Below, piece after piece: positions 16,682-24,392 of a stretch of DNA of 41,913 bases (positions are counted from its first letter, which is position 1; every line of letters starts with the position of its first letter). Origin of the DNA: SAR202 cluster bacterium Io17-Chloro-G4 (GTDB taxonomy: Bacteria; Chloroflexota; Dehalococcoidia; Lucifugimonadales; UBA3495); assembly GCA_002816455.1 (NCBI GenBank), contig MUCR01000059.1, positions 1 through 41,913 on the forward strand. Reading direction: 5' to 3'. Both the position numbers and the translations under genes were made by a program. The notes below the pieces were generated by a model. It was not told the origin of the DNA and did no database searches. It saw only the letters and a program-made list of their open reading frames with translations.

Positions 16682-16708
16682 GTGGTGGGAAGCCTCCCGC
16701 GAAGCGGA

Positions 16709-17722
16709 CTACAGGTTTGCTTGGGGGTCTGCGTAGTTGGTTTCTTTGTCGTAAATCTGTAGCCGGCCCCGCTGGCTGTCGCAGACAATGAGCCGGTTGG
16801 CTGCACGGTCGAATGCGCAGCCCACGGGCATTCGGAATCGTGCTTGCTGTTCGTCCAAGTTGCTTACCTGGCGGCGGCGGCGTTGCATGTCCGGGTTGGC
16901 CTCGATGGACATCTGCCCCCATTTGGACACTTCTACTGCGTCTCCCCGCAAAAAAGCTAGGGGCATGCCGTCGGAATTAAAAATGGCGACTCGCTGATTC
17001 ATCCAGTCCACGGCGTAAACGTCGCCGTCACCGTCCACCGCCACACCGCTGGGATGCCGGAGGTTGCCGGGACCTGCGCCGCCGTGGCCGATTGATCCTA
17101 AGTGCGCGCCACCGGCGCTAAACTTCTGAATCCTATGGTTGTTCCAGTCGGCCACGAAGATATTGCCGTCATCGTCCGTGGTAATGCCCCAAGGCATATC
17201 CAGCTCGTCTTCGCCGCTGCCCTTTGTCCCGAAACCGGAAAGGAATTTCCCCTCTTTGGTGAAGGTTTGGACTCGGCTGTTGAGACTATTAACGATTACC
17301 AAGTTCTCGTCTTTGTCGAAGGCTAATCCCGACGGGCCGCTGAACTGCCCTTCGCCTTCCCCGGCTTCGCCCCAACTGTGCAGGAAGTTGCCAGCATTAT
17401 CGAAGACGCTGACCCGGTTGAGCCACTCGTCGGTAGTGTAGACGTTCTCGTCCCGGTCCAAAGCCACTCCTGTGAGGAAAACGTGGTTGCCCTGTTCCTC
17501 GCCCACCCGCCCGAACTCGTGAATGAACTCTTGGTCCAAGGTGACCTTGCTGACCCGTTGGTTGGGATTGGTGTCGCTGCCACGGCTGGCCACGAACAAG
17601 ACGCCGTCTTTGGCTGGGGCCACCGCAATGGGCATGCTAAACCCAGTGCCAGCCGCTGCGTTCCGCCCAATGTTGTGGCTATATATCCAGGCGCGGTTGC
17701 CCACTACTGTTTCGATTGCCAT
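16709..17722 (-). CDS. NHL-repeat beta-propeller protein
   Basis: The 337-residue protein is a chain of NHL repeats that would fold as a six-bladed propeller. Repeated blocks have the pattern GxxPSGLAFDKDENLVIVNSLNSRVQTFTKEGKFL, such as MPWGITTDDDGNIFVADWNNHRIQKF and HPSGVAVDGDGDVYAVDWMNQRVAIF. A final blade carries GCAFDRAANRLIVCDSQRGRLQIY. There is no signal peptide, so a cytoplasmic place is likely unless another export route is used. NHL propellers bind proteins or ligands, and some are lyases or lactonases; no catalytic residues can be assigned. ATG 17722 has GGAGG at a slightly long distance. It follows, on the same strand, the DUF1501/DUF1800 genes after a 207-base gap. Confidence 0.88.
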   Translation of the reverse strand: MAIETVVGNRAWIYSHNIGRNAAAGTGFSMPIAVAPAKDGVLFVASRGSDTNPNQRVSKVTLDQEFIHEFGRVGEEQGNHVFLTGVALDRDENVYTTDEWLNRVSVFDNAGNFLHSWGEAGEGEGQFSGPSGLAFDKDENLVIVNSLNSRVQTFTKEGKFLSGFGTKGSGEDELDMPWGITTDDDGNIFVADWNNHRIQKFSAGGAHLGSIGHGGAGPGNLRHPSGVAVDGDGDVYAVDWMNQRVAIFNSDGMPLAFLRGDAVEVSKWGQMSIEANPDMQRRRRQVSNLDEQQARFRMPVGCAFDRAANRLIVCDSQRGRLQIYDKETNYADPQANL

Positions 17723-17828
17723 TTACTCGGCCTCCGTTTTGGAGATAGTGCTAAATTTGACCTTCTAAAACCCTGTTTCTTCCATTCGGAACTAAGTTGC
17801 AGGCAGACCAAGGTTCTTTCCTAGCCCT

Positions 17829-17869
17829 GAGATTCTACGTCGCTCCGCTTCTCAGAATGACGGTATTGG
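17829..17869. repeat. Dispersed intergenic repeat, copy 2
   Basis: GAGATTCTACGTCGCTCCGC followed by TTCTCAGAATGACGGTATTGG matches the element at 16586-16623 in all but a few positions. It lies between the NHL and DUF1501 genes. Confidence 0.65.
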
Positions 17870-17929
17870 ATTTCTGTTTTGGGCCATCAATGCGGTCTTG
17901 GACTTAAAGATGAGCCCTCACGCAGTGAG

Positions 17930-19057
17930 CTATAGGAAGCCGAGCTTCTCGAAGTCGCCGTTCACGATGGGCTTGGCGTCCATGCCCATCCAATCTTCAA
18001 CGATGCTGGTATATGCTCCTCGGAAGTCGTAGCTGGGGACCAAGTCTCCTTGTTCCAAGTCCTCCGCCTTCCGGGAGGGGTACTCGCCGTACATTCCGCC
18101 GTTGACCTTGTCGCCAATCACAAAGGCTGCCCCAGCGGCGCCGTGGTCGGTCCCTGAGCCGTTATCGTGGACCCGGCGGCCAAACTCGGAGAACAGGTAC
18201 ATCAGCACGTTGTCGCCCCGGCCATGCTCGTGCAGGTCGTCAAAGAATGCGGTGATTCCCTCGGATACTTCCCGCCACAAGATGGGGTGAGCGTTCAATT
18301 CGCCAGCGTGGGTATCAAAGGTGGCGTGCTGGGTGTAGAAGATTCGCGTCCCCAGGTCTGCCAAGTAGACTTGGGCAATATCCTTCAGGTGAGAAGCAAT
18401 CGCCGAGTTGGGGTACTCCACGTTGGATGAGTACATCTCCGGCGCTACTTTGACAACGTCGGCGCCCTTCAGGGCGTCCATACCGGTGCCTCGCAGATAG
18501 TCGGTGACGGCTCCTGCGCCTATGGCGGGCGAGTACATTCGGGCGAACAGATCAAGCGCTTTGGACCTTTGGTCTTGGTCGGTGATCCCGGTCAGCACTC
18601 CGTAGGTAGACAGGTCTGCGATCGCCGCAACGGGCACTCCTGGGACCACCAAAGCCCGAGGCAATCCATGACCGAAGTTTATAGCCGTCAGCACGTTCTC
18701 TTTGTTGGGGTCCAACTGCTGGGTCACTCTTCCGGCCCAGCCTTCAATGCCCACTTTGTCGGGTTCGCAGGTATGCCAAATGTCCATGGAGCGGAAGTGG
18801 GACCGGGGCGAGTCGGGATATCCGATGCCATGGATCACAGCAACCTTGCCTTGGTCATAAAGCTCTTTTATCGGCCCCATACTGGGCATGAAACTCAACT
18901 CGTCATCGACCTTGATCAAGTCTTCCAGGGGATACTTGATGAACGGCCGGTTGTCCATGTACAAAGGGTCGTTGTGAGGAATCACCGTGTTGAAATAGTC
19001 GTTTCCACCGGTGAGTTGCAACACTACTAGGACCGGGTCCTTCTGTGTAGAGGTCAT
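17930..19057 (-). CDS. DUF1501 family protein
   Basis: The 375-residue product matches the alkaline-phosphatase-like DUF1501 family. It has PVLVVLQLTGGNDYFNTVIPHNDPLY at the N-terminus, VIHGIGYPDSPRSHFRSMDIWHT, GWAGRV, YTQHATFDTHAGELNAHP, and VLMYLFSEFGRRVHDNGSGTDHGAAGAAFVIGDKVNGG near the end. The His and Asp/Glu residues of those last blocks form the presumed metal site. In other bacteria these proteins are normally exported by a Tat signal; here the protein starts directly at the core with a well-placed AAGGAG before ATG 19057, so no export signal exists. It follows the DUF1800 gene after 77 bases and is surely in the same operon. Biochemical role unknown; the two families nearly always travel together. 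Confidence 0.92.
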   Translation of the reverse strand: MTSTQKDPVLVVLQLTGGNDYFNTVIPHNDPLYMDNRPFIKYPLEDLIKVDDELSFMPSMGPIKELYDQGKVAVIHGIGYPDSPRSHFRSMDIWHTCEPDKVGIEGWAGRVTQQLDPNKENVLTAINFGHGLPRALVVPGVPVAAIADLSTYGVLTGITDQDQRSKALDLFARMYSPAIGAGAVTDYLRGTGMDALKGADVVKVAPEMYSSNVEYPNSAIASHLKDIAQVYLADLGTRIFYTQHATFDTHAGELNAHPILWREVSEGITAFFDDLHEHGRGDNVLMYLFSEFGRRVHDNGSGTDHGAAGAAFVIGDKVNGGMYGEYPSRKAEDLEQGDLVPSYDFRGAYTSIVEDWMGMDAKPIVNGDFEKLGFL

Positions 19058-19134
19058 TCAGTTTTTCTCCTTATCGGCTGTGAGCCGCCTGCGGAATCTG
19101 TCGGCTATGGCAATCTATCAAGGATTTGAAAGAT

Positions 19135-20544
19135 CTAGCCGAACTGATATTCGGTGGTGGCGCCGACTAGTGCCAGCACCTCTCCGATGCGGGTGCCGGT
19201 GGCGGCTTCGTTGCTCCAATCCAGGTTGCCGCCGCCTTTGGCGTGGCCCAAAAGTTGCTCTTGGGTCTCAGGGCTCAGTTCCAAAAAGCCCATATGCTCC
19301 AGAGATGCTTGCACAAGCTCTCCGGGAGTGCTCACGCCCTCGGACTTCATGTCGGCAATTATCTTCTGTACTCCCGATAGGGAGGTGTCCGCCACGCGGT
19401 CAGCCACGAAGTTAATCCGCGCCAGAAGCGAGCCGCTGTTAATCCATTCCGGGCCGGTGTACCAACCTTCCACACTGGGCGGGTCCAAAATCGATTGGCC
19501 CATGTACCCCGGCTGGAGGCCGATGTCCTTAATTCCAGGCCTAGGCATATTCCAGTCCTCCACCAACCGCAGGGTGCCGGCAACCACTTCTGCTGGGCTC
19601 TTAATCTTGGAGTAGGTGGCCTCTTTGAAGAAGTCGGAATTAAACATGACCCTAAGCAGGGCCTTCATGTCGTAGCCCGACTCTTCCAGAGTGTTCATCA
19701 TGGTGCCCAGAGCTTCTTCGTCCCTGGCAGGTTCGATGGTCCAAGCAGGGACCTGCACTTCGTCGGCAACGAAGAAGTTGTACAGGTGCCTGCAGATAAA
19801 TCTCAATGTAGCGGGCTCTCTCACGATGATGTCGATGATGTCCTCACCGTTGAAATTGCCGGTGTGCCCCAAGAATGTTTTCTCGGTGTCGTCGTGGTCC
19901 TCTTCCCGGTAGTCAAACTTCCACGGGAACCTGCCATAAGGCAACCTGGGGATTTTAGGAGCGATGGTCCACCCGGTAAATGCCCGGGATGCTTCCCTCA
20001 CATCAACCTCGGTGTAGTTGCTGACGCCCATTGAAAACAGCTCCAGCAGCTCCCGGCCCCAGTTTTCATTTACGGCGTCCCGGTGGTTTTCGTTGTTGTC
20101 CAGCCAATAAATCATGGCCGGATTTTTGGACAACTCCACCAGCATCGTTCGGTAATCGCCCATGCCGAACTTGCGGAACATGTCCACTTGCTCCAGCAGT
20201 TGGTCACAGTTGTCCACCTTGGAGTTTCCGGTGGAGAATACGTGATGCCAGAATAGGGCCACTTTCTCCACCAACGGGTTTGGGCTGTTAATCATGTGGT
20301 ACATCCAACTGGATTGCCCCAAAGTCGGAACCCCGCCGGGGAGCAACGTGTTGGGGTGGTACCGAGTCAACATAGCGAAAGTCCCCGCAGGGCCAGCGAG
20401 GTCGTCTTCGGGCGGATTCAATAGCTCTTCTACAGTGGATTCATAGCCAACCGCCACGCGTCTTTCCAGTTCTTCCCGGGTTGCGCCAAATCCGGCGCGC
20501 CGCATTAAGTGGGCCATCTGGGCCAGGTCCTCTTTGTGAGACAT
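19135..20544 (-). CDS. DUF1800 family protein
   Basis: The 469-residue protein is a typical DUF1800 member. It shows MAHLMRRAGFGATREELERRVAVGYESTVEELLNP at the start, then KVALFWHHVFSTGNSKV, MIYWLDNNENHRDAVNENWGRELLELFSMGVSNYTEVDVREASRAFTGW, EKTFLGHTGNFNGEDIIDIIVREPATLRFICRHLYNFF, and KSPAEVVAGTLRLVEDW followed by DPPSVEGWYTGPEWINSGSLLARINF. The function of the family is unknown. ATG 20544 has AGGAGG upstream, and no signal peptide is present. It is the first gene of the DUF1800-DUF1501 operon under the promoter at 20651-20679. Confidence 0.93.
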   Translation of the reverse strand: MSHKEDLAQMAHLMRRAGFGATREELERRVAVGYESTVEELLNPPEDDLAGPAGTFAMLTRYHPNTLLPGGVPTLGQSSWMYHMINSPNPLVEKVALFWHHVFSTGNSKVDNCDQLLEQVDMFRKFGMGDYRTMLVELSKNPAMIYWLDNNENHRDAVNENWGRELLELFSMGVSNYTEVDVREASRAFTGWTIAPKIPRLPYGRFPWKFDYREEDHDDTEKTFLGHTGNFNGEDIIDIIVREPATLRFICRHLYNFFVADEVQVPAWTIEPARDEEALGTMMNTLEESGYDMKALLRVMFNSDFFKEATYSKIKSPAEVVAGTLRLVEDWNMPRPGIKDIGLQPGYMGQSILDPPSVEGWYTGPEWINSGSLLARINFVADRVADTSLSGVQKIIADMKSEGVSTPGELVQASLEHMGFLELSPETQEQLLGHAKGGGNLDWSNEAATGTRIGEVLALVGATTEYQFG

Positions 20545-20650
20545 CCGGTCCCTCCTAAGTCGTCGTGTACGCCCGAAAATATTTGAGCCTGCGCAAGGTA
20601 GAAATGTACAGGCAGGAGATTCTATTTATTTAGCTTGGATGCCGATTTAA

Positions 20651-20679
20651 ATATTATGGTAGCGGGGTGCCTGTGTCAA
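20651..20679 (-). promoter_or_regulatory. Promoter of the DUF1800-DUF1501 operon
   Basis: Perfect TTGACA (20679-20674), 17-base spacer and TAATAT (20656-20651) on the minus strand, about 100 bases before the DUF1800 start. Confidence 0.7.
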
Positions 20680-20786
20680 CCGTTTTTGAGGTCAGTTACT
20701 AAATCGATTTGCATATAATAACAATTATAACAAAGAAATTACTGATTAACTGCGGTGCCTAGGCTAGCCCAACAACGGGAGGTTTA

Positions 20787-20894
20787 GTGGCAGATATTCG
20801 CTGGGCAAACGGGGTGATGGACAATAGGCTACAAGGGAGCAGTACCTGGTTACCGACGGTGGAAATCTATGAGCTAGGGAAGGGTTCAAGCTGA
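20787..20894 (+). CDS. Possible 35-residue small protein
   Basis: A GTG at 20787 is preceded by GGGAGG (20777-20782) with a 4-base gap and opens a 35-residue frame (MADIRWANGVMD..., ending ELGKGSS) that stops at 20894. A TATAAT lies about 70 bases upstream. The product is hydrophilic and matches nothing I know. Support is only the ribosome site and the upstream -10, so this may be chance. Confidence 0.25.
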   Translation: MADIRWANGVMDNRLQGSSTWLPTVEIYELGKGSS

Positions 20895-20968
20895 GGGAAG
20901 GGGCTCTCGGAGAGGCCGCGACTGGCAATGACTAAAAGCTTCTAGAGTCGCCCTATGATCCAACCCCA

Positions 20969-21027
20969 GAGGCGGCTGAGCTTTCCTCTCCCTTTGGAGC
21001 GGACTGCTCCAACCAGGCTGCCGCCTC
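20969..21027 (-). terminator. Hairpin at the 3' end of the OLD-like gene
   Basis: Outer arms GAGGCGGC (20969-20976) and GCCGCCTC (21020-21027) enclose an inner perfect hairpin TTGGAGC/GCTCCAA (20994-21000 with 21006-21012). The right arm overlaps the stop codon of the minus-strand gene. No T-run follows, so termination strength is uncertain. Confidence 0.5.
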
Positions 21028-22291
21028 AATTGAGCATGTCGTTTAAGTCCTTAAACAAGGACTCGAACCGGTCCAGGGCCCGGTCCAGTTCGGGCAAGCT
21101 AAAATCAGCGCCCTGTTGGATGAGGAACTCCGCCGGCCTGTACCGATCAAAGCGGCCAGGACCTTGCGGGAGGGACGTCATGAAGTCGCTGACTCCACTC
21201 ACCACCTTGGCCGATGAATTTCCGGAACGCTCAATTGGGCGCATGTCGTCGGGTTCCAGGTTATAGGCCAAACGCGTCAGGTCGACGTAGTTCTTGCGCC
21301 CGATTAGGTCCTCTATATCGGCTTCCGGATTTCCGGAGGAATTGCCTCGGGTGTACTTATCAAATATTAGGACGTGGCCGTGTTGTAATAGCTCCGAGTC
21401 CCGCGCGTCAGGAGCAGAGCCCTTGACGGTAGCGGAGTCGGTTACCACAGCCAGACCCAAGTCCTTTCCTGCATAAAGGGTTATGAAGGCCCCGACTTTA
21501 TCGATGCCTCCGCCAGGCGTCACCACCCAACGGTCGTCCAACGTAGTCCTTCCCAATGAAGCCAACCTGCGTTTGAACCACTGGAAATACAAGACCTCTG
21601 TAGGCCCCTCCACCGAAACTGTGTGCTCTGCGGTGATCAGGGAACGGGACACTTCATAAGCCAAGGCGGCTTTGAGCGGTTGGAGGGTTTCCGGGTTGGT
21701 GCTGAGTTCGCTATCTCCCACCGTTGTCCCTTGGTCCGGCCCGGCGCCGGGCATCTCCCCGTCATTCACTGGCGTAAAGACGTTTTCCACGGTCCGTGCC
21801 CGGTATAGCTTGGAAGCGTCAATCATGAAAGGTGAGTGAGTGGTATACATCACTTGATAATTGGGCGCCAACCGCTCTTCTATGTAGCGAAGAAGGTCGG
21901 CTTGGGCGTTGGCGTGGAGGCTTAGACCGGGGTCGTCCATGAGCAAGAACAAATTCTCGCCCAAATTATTCCGAATTTGATTAAACCAAATCACAAAAGA
22001 GAAAAACCAAACGAAGCCGGTACTACGTTCGTCGAAGTTAATTGAGTCCACATGGCGGGCATTTTGAATGCGGGTCCGGATTATCCAACCTTCGTTAAAG
22101 GGCGGTGGGTCTCCGGGAAGAGCGCGCTGAAGCTGGAATTGAACCCTGAGGCTTTGGTTCTGGGACCAATACTGGAACACCTCTTGACTGATCCGGTTCG
22201 AGGCAGCCTCCAACTCCGCGGTTAGCATCTCGTGTTGGTCGATACGTTTCAGGTCTTCTACACTGCGCCCAACCGTCTCCAACAGCGCCAA
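21026..22291 (-). CDS. OLD-like ATPase/TOPRIM protein, C-terminal part after an in-frame TGA
   Basis: This 421-residue frame continues the gene at 22304-23002 in the same reading frame; the two are separated only by TGA 22306-22304 and four sense codons. It carries the second half of the ABC-type ATPase (STGFVWFFSFVIWF; Walker B LFLLMDDPG with Asp119-Asp120; switch histidine in YTTHSPFMID). A TOPRIM-like nuclease domain follows (VSVEGPTEVLYFQWF with Glu229, GGGIDKV, AVVTDSATVKG with Asp285, and ADIEDLIGRKNYVDL). The second Asp of the usual TOPRIM DxD is not present at D-S-A. The family is that of overcoming-lysogenization-defect (OLD) nucleases. A TTG at 22291 with AAGG five bases upstream could restart translation. 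The protein could therefore be made as a separate subunit, or the gene may be dead. Confidence 0.75.
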   Translation of the reverse strand: MALLETVGRSVEDLKRIDQHEMLTAELEAASNRISQEVFQYWSQNQSLRVQFQLQRALPGDPPPFNEGWIIRTRIQNARHVDSINFDERSTGFVWFFSFVIWFNQIRNNLGENLFLLMDDPGLSLHANAQADLLRYIEERLAPNYQVMYTTHSPFMIDASKLYRARTVENVFTPVNDGEMPGAGPDQGTTVGDSELSTNPETLQPLKAALAYEVSRSLITAEHTVSVEGPTEVLYFQWFKRRLASLGRTTLDDRWVVTPGGGIDKVGAFITLYAGKDLGLAVVTDSATVKGSAPDARDSELLQHGHVLIFDKYTRGNSSGNPEADIEDLIGRKNYVDLTRLAYNLEPDDMRPIERSGNSSAKVVSGVSDFMTSLPQGPGRFDRYRPAEFLIQQGADFSLPELDRALDRFESLFKDLNDMLN

Positions 22292-22303
22292 GAAAACCTT
22301 ATC

Positions 22304-23002
22304 TCATTCATCCAGGTTATTAGTCCGGGCTCTGGCCCGTATGTCATCAATCGCAATCTGGCCGGGCATTCGCAAGTATTCGGAAAAATATGCGAACTTG
22401 GGCAGTCGGTTTACCAACAGGTGAGCCACGGTCTGGTGAGCGCTGTTGGCTTGGAAATTCGAGATGACCGCAGCGAGCAGCTCGTGAAGGCGGTCGGAAC
22501 CGGGTTGCATATCGCTCAGATGCTGGTGCAACTCGGCCAAGCTGCCGATGCCTTGGACCGACCTGAGTTCGTCGCGGTCCAAGTTAAAGGAGCCGATTAG
22601 ATGCTCCGTGACCGCCGCCTCGTCCACGTCGAAAGTGAATACCGCTTGATTATCGTAGCCCTTCTGGATCTTTACGGTGTGAATCCGTTGGGCGGCGGGC
22701 CCGATCACCGACTCCAATTCCGCAACGTCGTCGGGGCTGAGGGCCCAAGTGGTGGTGAGCGCTTCCGCCGGTTCGGTTTCAGCCCGTTGCTGGTACTCCA
22801 TCATGTACCGGCGAGGATACTCAAAAATATCGAAATTGGCTGCGGCCGCTTCCGTAGAGTTCAACTTTCCGATTGAGCGGAGAATCGCGGTTTTGCCCGA
22901 CTCGTTTTTACCGACCAGGCAAGTCACTCTCTCATCAACCGTAAACTCGGTAGAGTCGTTGATGCTCTTAAAGTTCTTTATCTGGGCGGTTTTAAGGATC
23001 AT
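22304..23002 (-). CDS. OLD-like ATPase, N-terminal part ending at an in-frame TGA
   Basis: The 232-residue frame starts at ATG 23002 with GAAGGG upstream. MILKTAQIKNFKSINDST is the typical first strand of an SMC/OLD ATPase, and Walker A is GKNESGKT (31-38). The middle (about 75-200) is a helical insert. The frame stops at NNLDE-TGA just where the ATPase domain should continue, and the missing half lies in the same frame immediately downstream. Without it there is no Walker B, so this fragment alone cannot be an ATPase. A TGG-to-TGA change would explain the break, since LDEWDKVFLALLETV reads naturally. Joined, the protein would be about 658 residues, a normal length for a class 1 OLD nuclease. 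Confidence 0.8.
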   Translation of the reverse strand: MILKTAQIKNFKSINDSTEFTVDERVTCLVGKNESGKTAILRSIGKLNSTEAAAANFDIFEYPRRYMMEYQQRAETEPAEALTTTWALSPDDVAELESVIGPAAQRIHTVKIQKGYDNQAVFTFDVDEAAVTEHLIGSFNLDRDELRSVQGIGSLAELHQHLSDMQPGSDRLHELLAAVISNFQANSAHQTVAHLLVNRLPKFAYFSEYLRMPGQIAIDDIRARARTNNLDE

Positions 23003-23486
23003 TGCGGCCCTTCATAATGTGCAAAAAGCCCAGCCTACGCCGGAAATTTTACCGCACCCCGCATTGGTCCGACAATCGTCAAAGGTATAGCCTCCAATGG
23101 CCCTTGGATGTGCCCAAGCGAATACCACAGGCGTTGCATGTTAACGCACTGGTTCGGCTATTGTACTACGGCTATCAGGCAGAGGTAACCTATAACGTTT
23201 TCTGGATTGCGTCAATAATCGTGTTTTTGCGACCACGTTTGGACGGTTTCGTTAAGCTCACATTGAGATAAGTGTGAGCTCACCACTAAACATTTATTAT
23301 GCGGAATCTTGGTGGGTTACGCAACGTTCTATGAAATGGTCATTGAGACCAACCCAGTCCCACAAATCCTTCTCCATGGTTTATAATCAGCCCTGTTCAT
23401 CTTCAGCCTCGTGGCGAATGCTGTTGCTTAGGTCTGATTAGTGAAGATCGATCATAGATTTGGGATCATATATCTGGAAGGACTTG
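23003..23486. other. Intergenic region with promoters and a dyad
   Basis: These 484 bases between divergent genes contain no supported ORF. A weak promoter for the OLD-like gene is at 23046-23075 (minus strand). An 8-bp dyad AGCTCACA/TGTGAGCT lies at 23255-23262 and 23273-23280 with a 10-base spacer, which could bind a regulator. A perfect TATAAT on the + strand at 23382-23387 lacks a clear -35 and may serve the gene at 23487. Confidence 0.5.
23046..23075 (-). promoter_or_regulatory. Possible promoter of the OLD-like gene
   Basis: TTGTCG (23075-23070), 18 bases, TAAAAT (23051-23046) on the minus strand, some 45 bases before ATG 23002. Both boxes are imperfect. Confidence 0.35.
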
Positions 23487-24272
23487 ATGAGTAAGTTTAT
23501 CGAACGATTGGACCATATTAGGGAAGGCGCCCCGGCAGCCATGGGATTTGGCGTGCAGCGAGTGCAAAAAGCGCCCGGGATGGCGCTTTTAGCGATTGTT
23601 TCCGGCTCAGACGCCACGGCTTTGCAACAAGTGGCAGACTTGAAGCCGGAAGGCGCCTTGGTATCAGGCGTAGATGACCCTGCAAAACTCAAAGAAGCAT
23701 GTGCACCTTTGGGAGAGGACATCCCCTGGGGCAGTTCGGTCACGGCACTTAGCGAGAACGACGTAGCCGCCTACGAGAAGGAAGGTTGCGATCTTCTTGC
23801 CTTCGCCCTATCGGGCACCAGTTTAGCTGCCGCAGGCTCCGAGGAGGTCGCGCGTATCTTGCGCATCGACACCGCCATGGACCCCGAGCAACTGAGAGTC
23901 ATCGATGCTTTGCCTGTGGATGTGTTACTAATTAACGGTCCGTCATCTTCGTCCCAGTGGTCGTTGGAAGACTTGGTGACGGTCGCCGGCGTTACCCGCC
24001 GCGTGAATAAATATGTCATCGTCGAAACGTCCCAGCTTCCCGGCGCAAAGGAACTGGAAGCGCTGCGCGACGCCGGTGTCAACGGGCTGGCTGTCGACGT
24101 GGCCAGCGTGACTGCGAAAAAGCTGACTGAGTTGAAATCTGCCCTGGTGGATATGCCACGCCAGCGTCCCAACCGTAGGGACCGGAACATGGCAATTCTG
24201 CCTCGCTCAGCCTTCCCGTCCGGGAGTAGCTCAGAACCTGAAGAGCCGGAACCCGACGAAGACGACGAATAA
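23487..24272 (+). CDS. Conserved-looking protein of unknown function, barrel-like, acidic tail
   Basis: The likely start is ATG 23487 (MSKFIERLDHIREGAP) with GGAAGGA a few bases before it, giving 261 residues; an upstream ATG at 23460 lacks this. The chain alternates predicted strands and helices (MALLAIVSGSD, PEGALVSGVDDPAKL, CDLLAFALSGTSLAAAG, PVDVLLINGPSSSSQW, KYVIVETSQLPGAKELEALRDAGVNGLAVDVASVTAKKL), which suggests a TIM-barrel-like fold. I do not recognise a family or active site. The last 30 residues are disordered and end in an acidic EEPEPDEDDE tail. It precedes the M50 protease by 120 bases and is probably in the same transcription unit. Confidence 0.7.
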   Translation: MSKFIERLDHIREGAPAAMGFGVQRVQKAPGMALLAIVSGSDATALQQVADLKPEGALVSGVDDPAKLKEACAPLGEDIPWGSSVTALSENDVAAYEKEGCDLLAFALSGTSLAAAGSEEVARILRIDTAMDPEQLRVIDALPVDVLLINGPSSSSQWSLEDLVTVAGVTRRVNKYVIVETSQLPGAKELEALRDAGVNGLAVDVASVTAKKLTELKSALVDMPRQRPNRRDRNMAILPRSAFPSGSSSEPEEPEPDEDDE

Positions 24273-24293
24273 ATTCCGGTCCCGGGAAATCTG

Positions 24294-24327
24294 GCGGTGG
24301 GTTCTAAGCTAGCGGTGGGTTCTAAGC
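24294..24327. repeat. Tandem direct repeat, 18-bp period
   Basis: GCGGTGGGTTCTAAGC occurs at 24294-24309 and again at 24312-24327, in the gap between the barrel-like gene and the M50 protease gene. Two copies only. Confidence 0.8.
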
Positions 24328-24392
24328 ACTAGTCGGCGCCCCACCGGGGCCCGGTAATCTCCGCCAACTGGAGCGGCCGGCCGGGGAAATAC

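Larger units (their letters stand above)
16383..16708. other. Intergenic region with coaX promoter, a dispersed repeat and a terminator
   Basis: These 326 bases separate two minus-strand transcription units. From left to right they hold the coaX promoter (16398-16426), about 160 bases in which I see nothing, one copy of a 38-base dispersed repeat (16586-16623) and the hairpin terminator of the NHL gene (16643-16681). Short open frames here have no support. Confidence 0.7.
20545..21025. other. Long intergenic region, AT-rich in part
   Basis: These 481 bases contain the DUF1800 promoter, an AT-rich patch (20690-20745) with a TATAAT on the + strand at 20714-20719 but no matching -35, a possible 35-residue ORF (20787-20894), and the hairpin terminator of the OLD-like gene (20969-21027). 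No known RNA gene was recognised. Confidence 0.6.

Noticed and set aside
22304-22306. The in-frame TGA as a selenocysteine codon.
   Set aside because: The position is between helices of an OLD-like ATPase where no Cys is expected, and no selenocysteine insertion hairpin was seen just after it.
21026-23002. A Gabija-type defence operon.
   Set aside because: The OLD-like gene is broken and no UvrD-like helicase (GajB) lies on either side.
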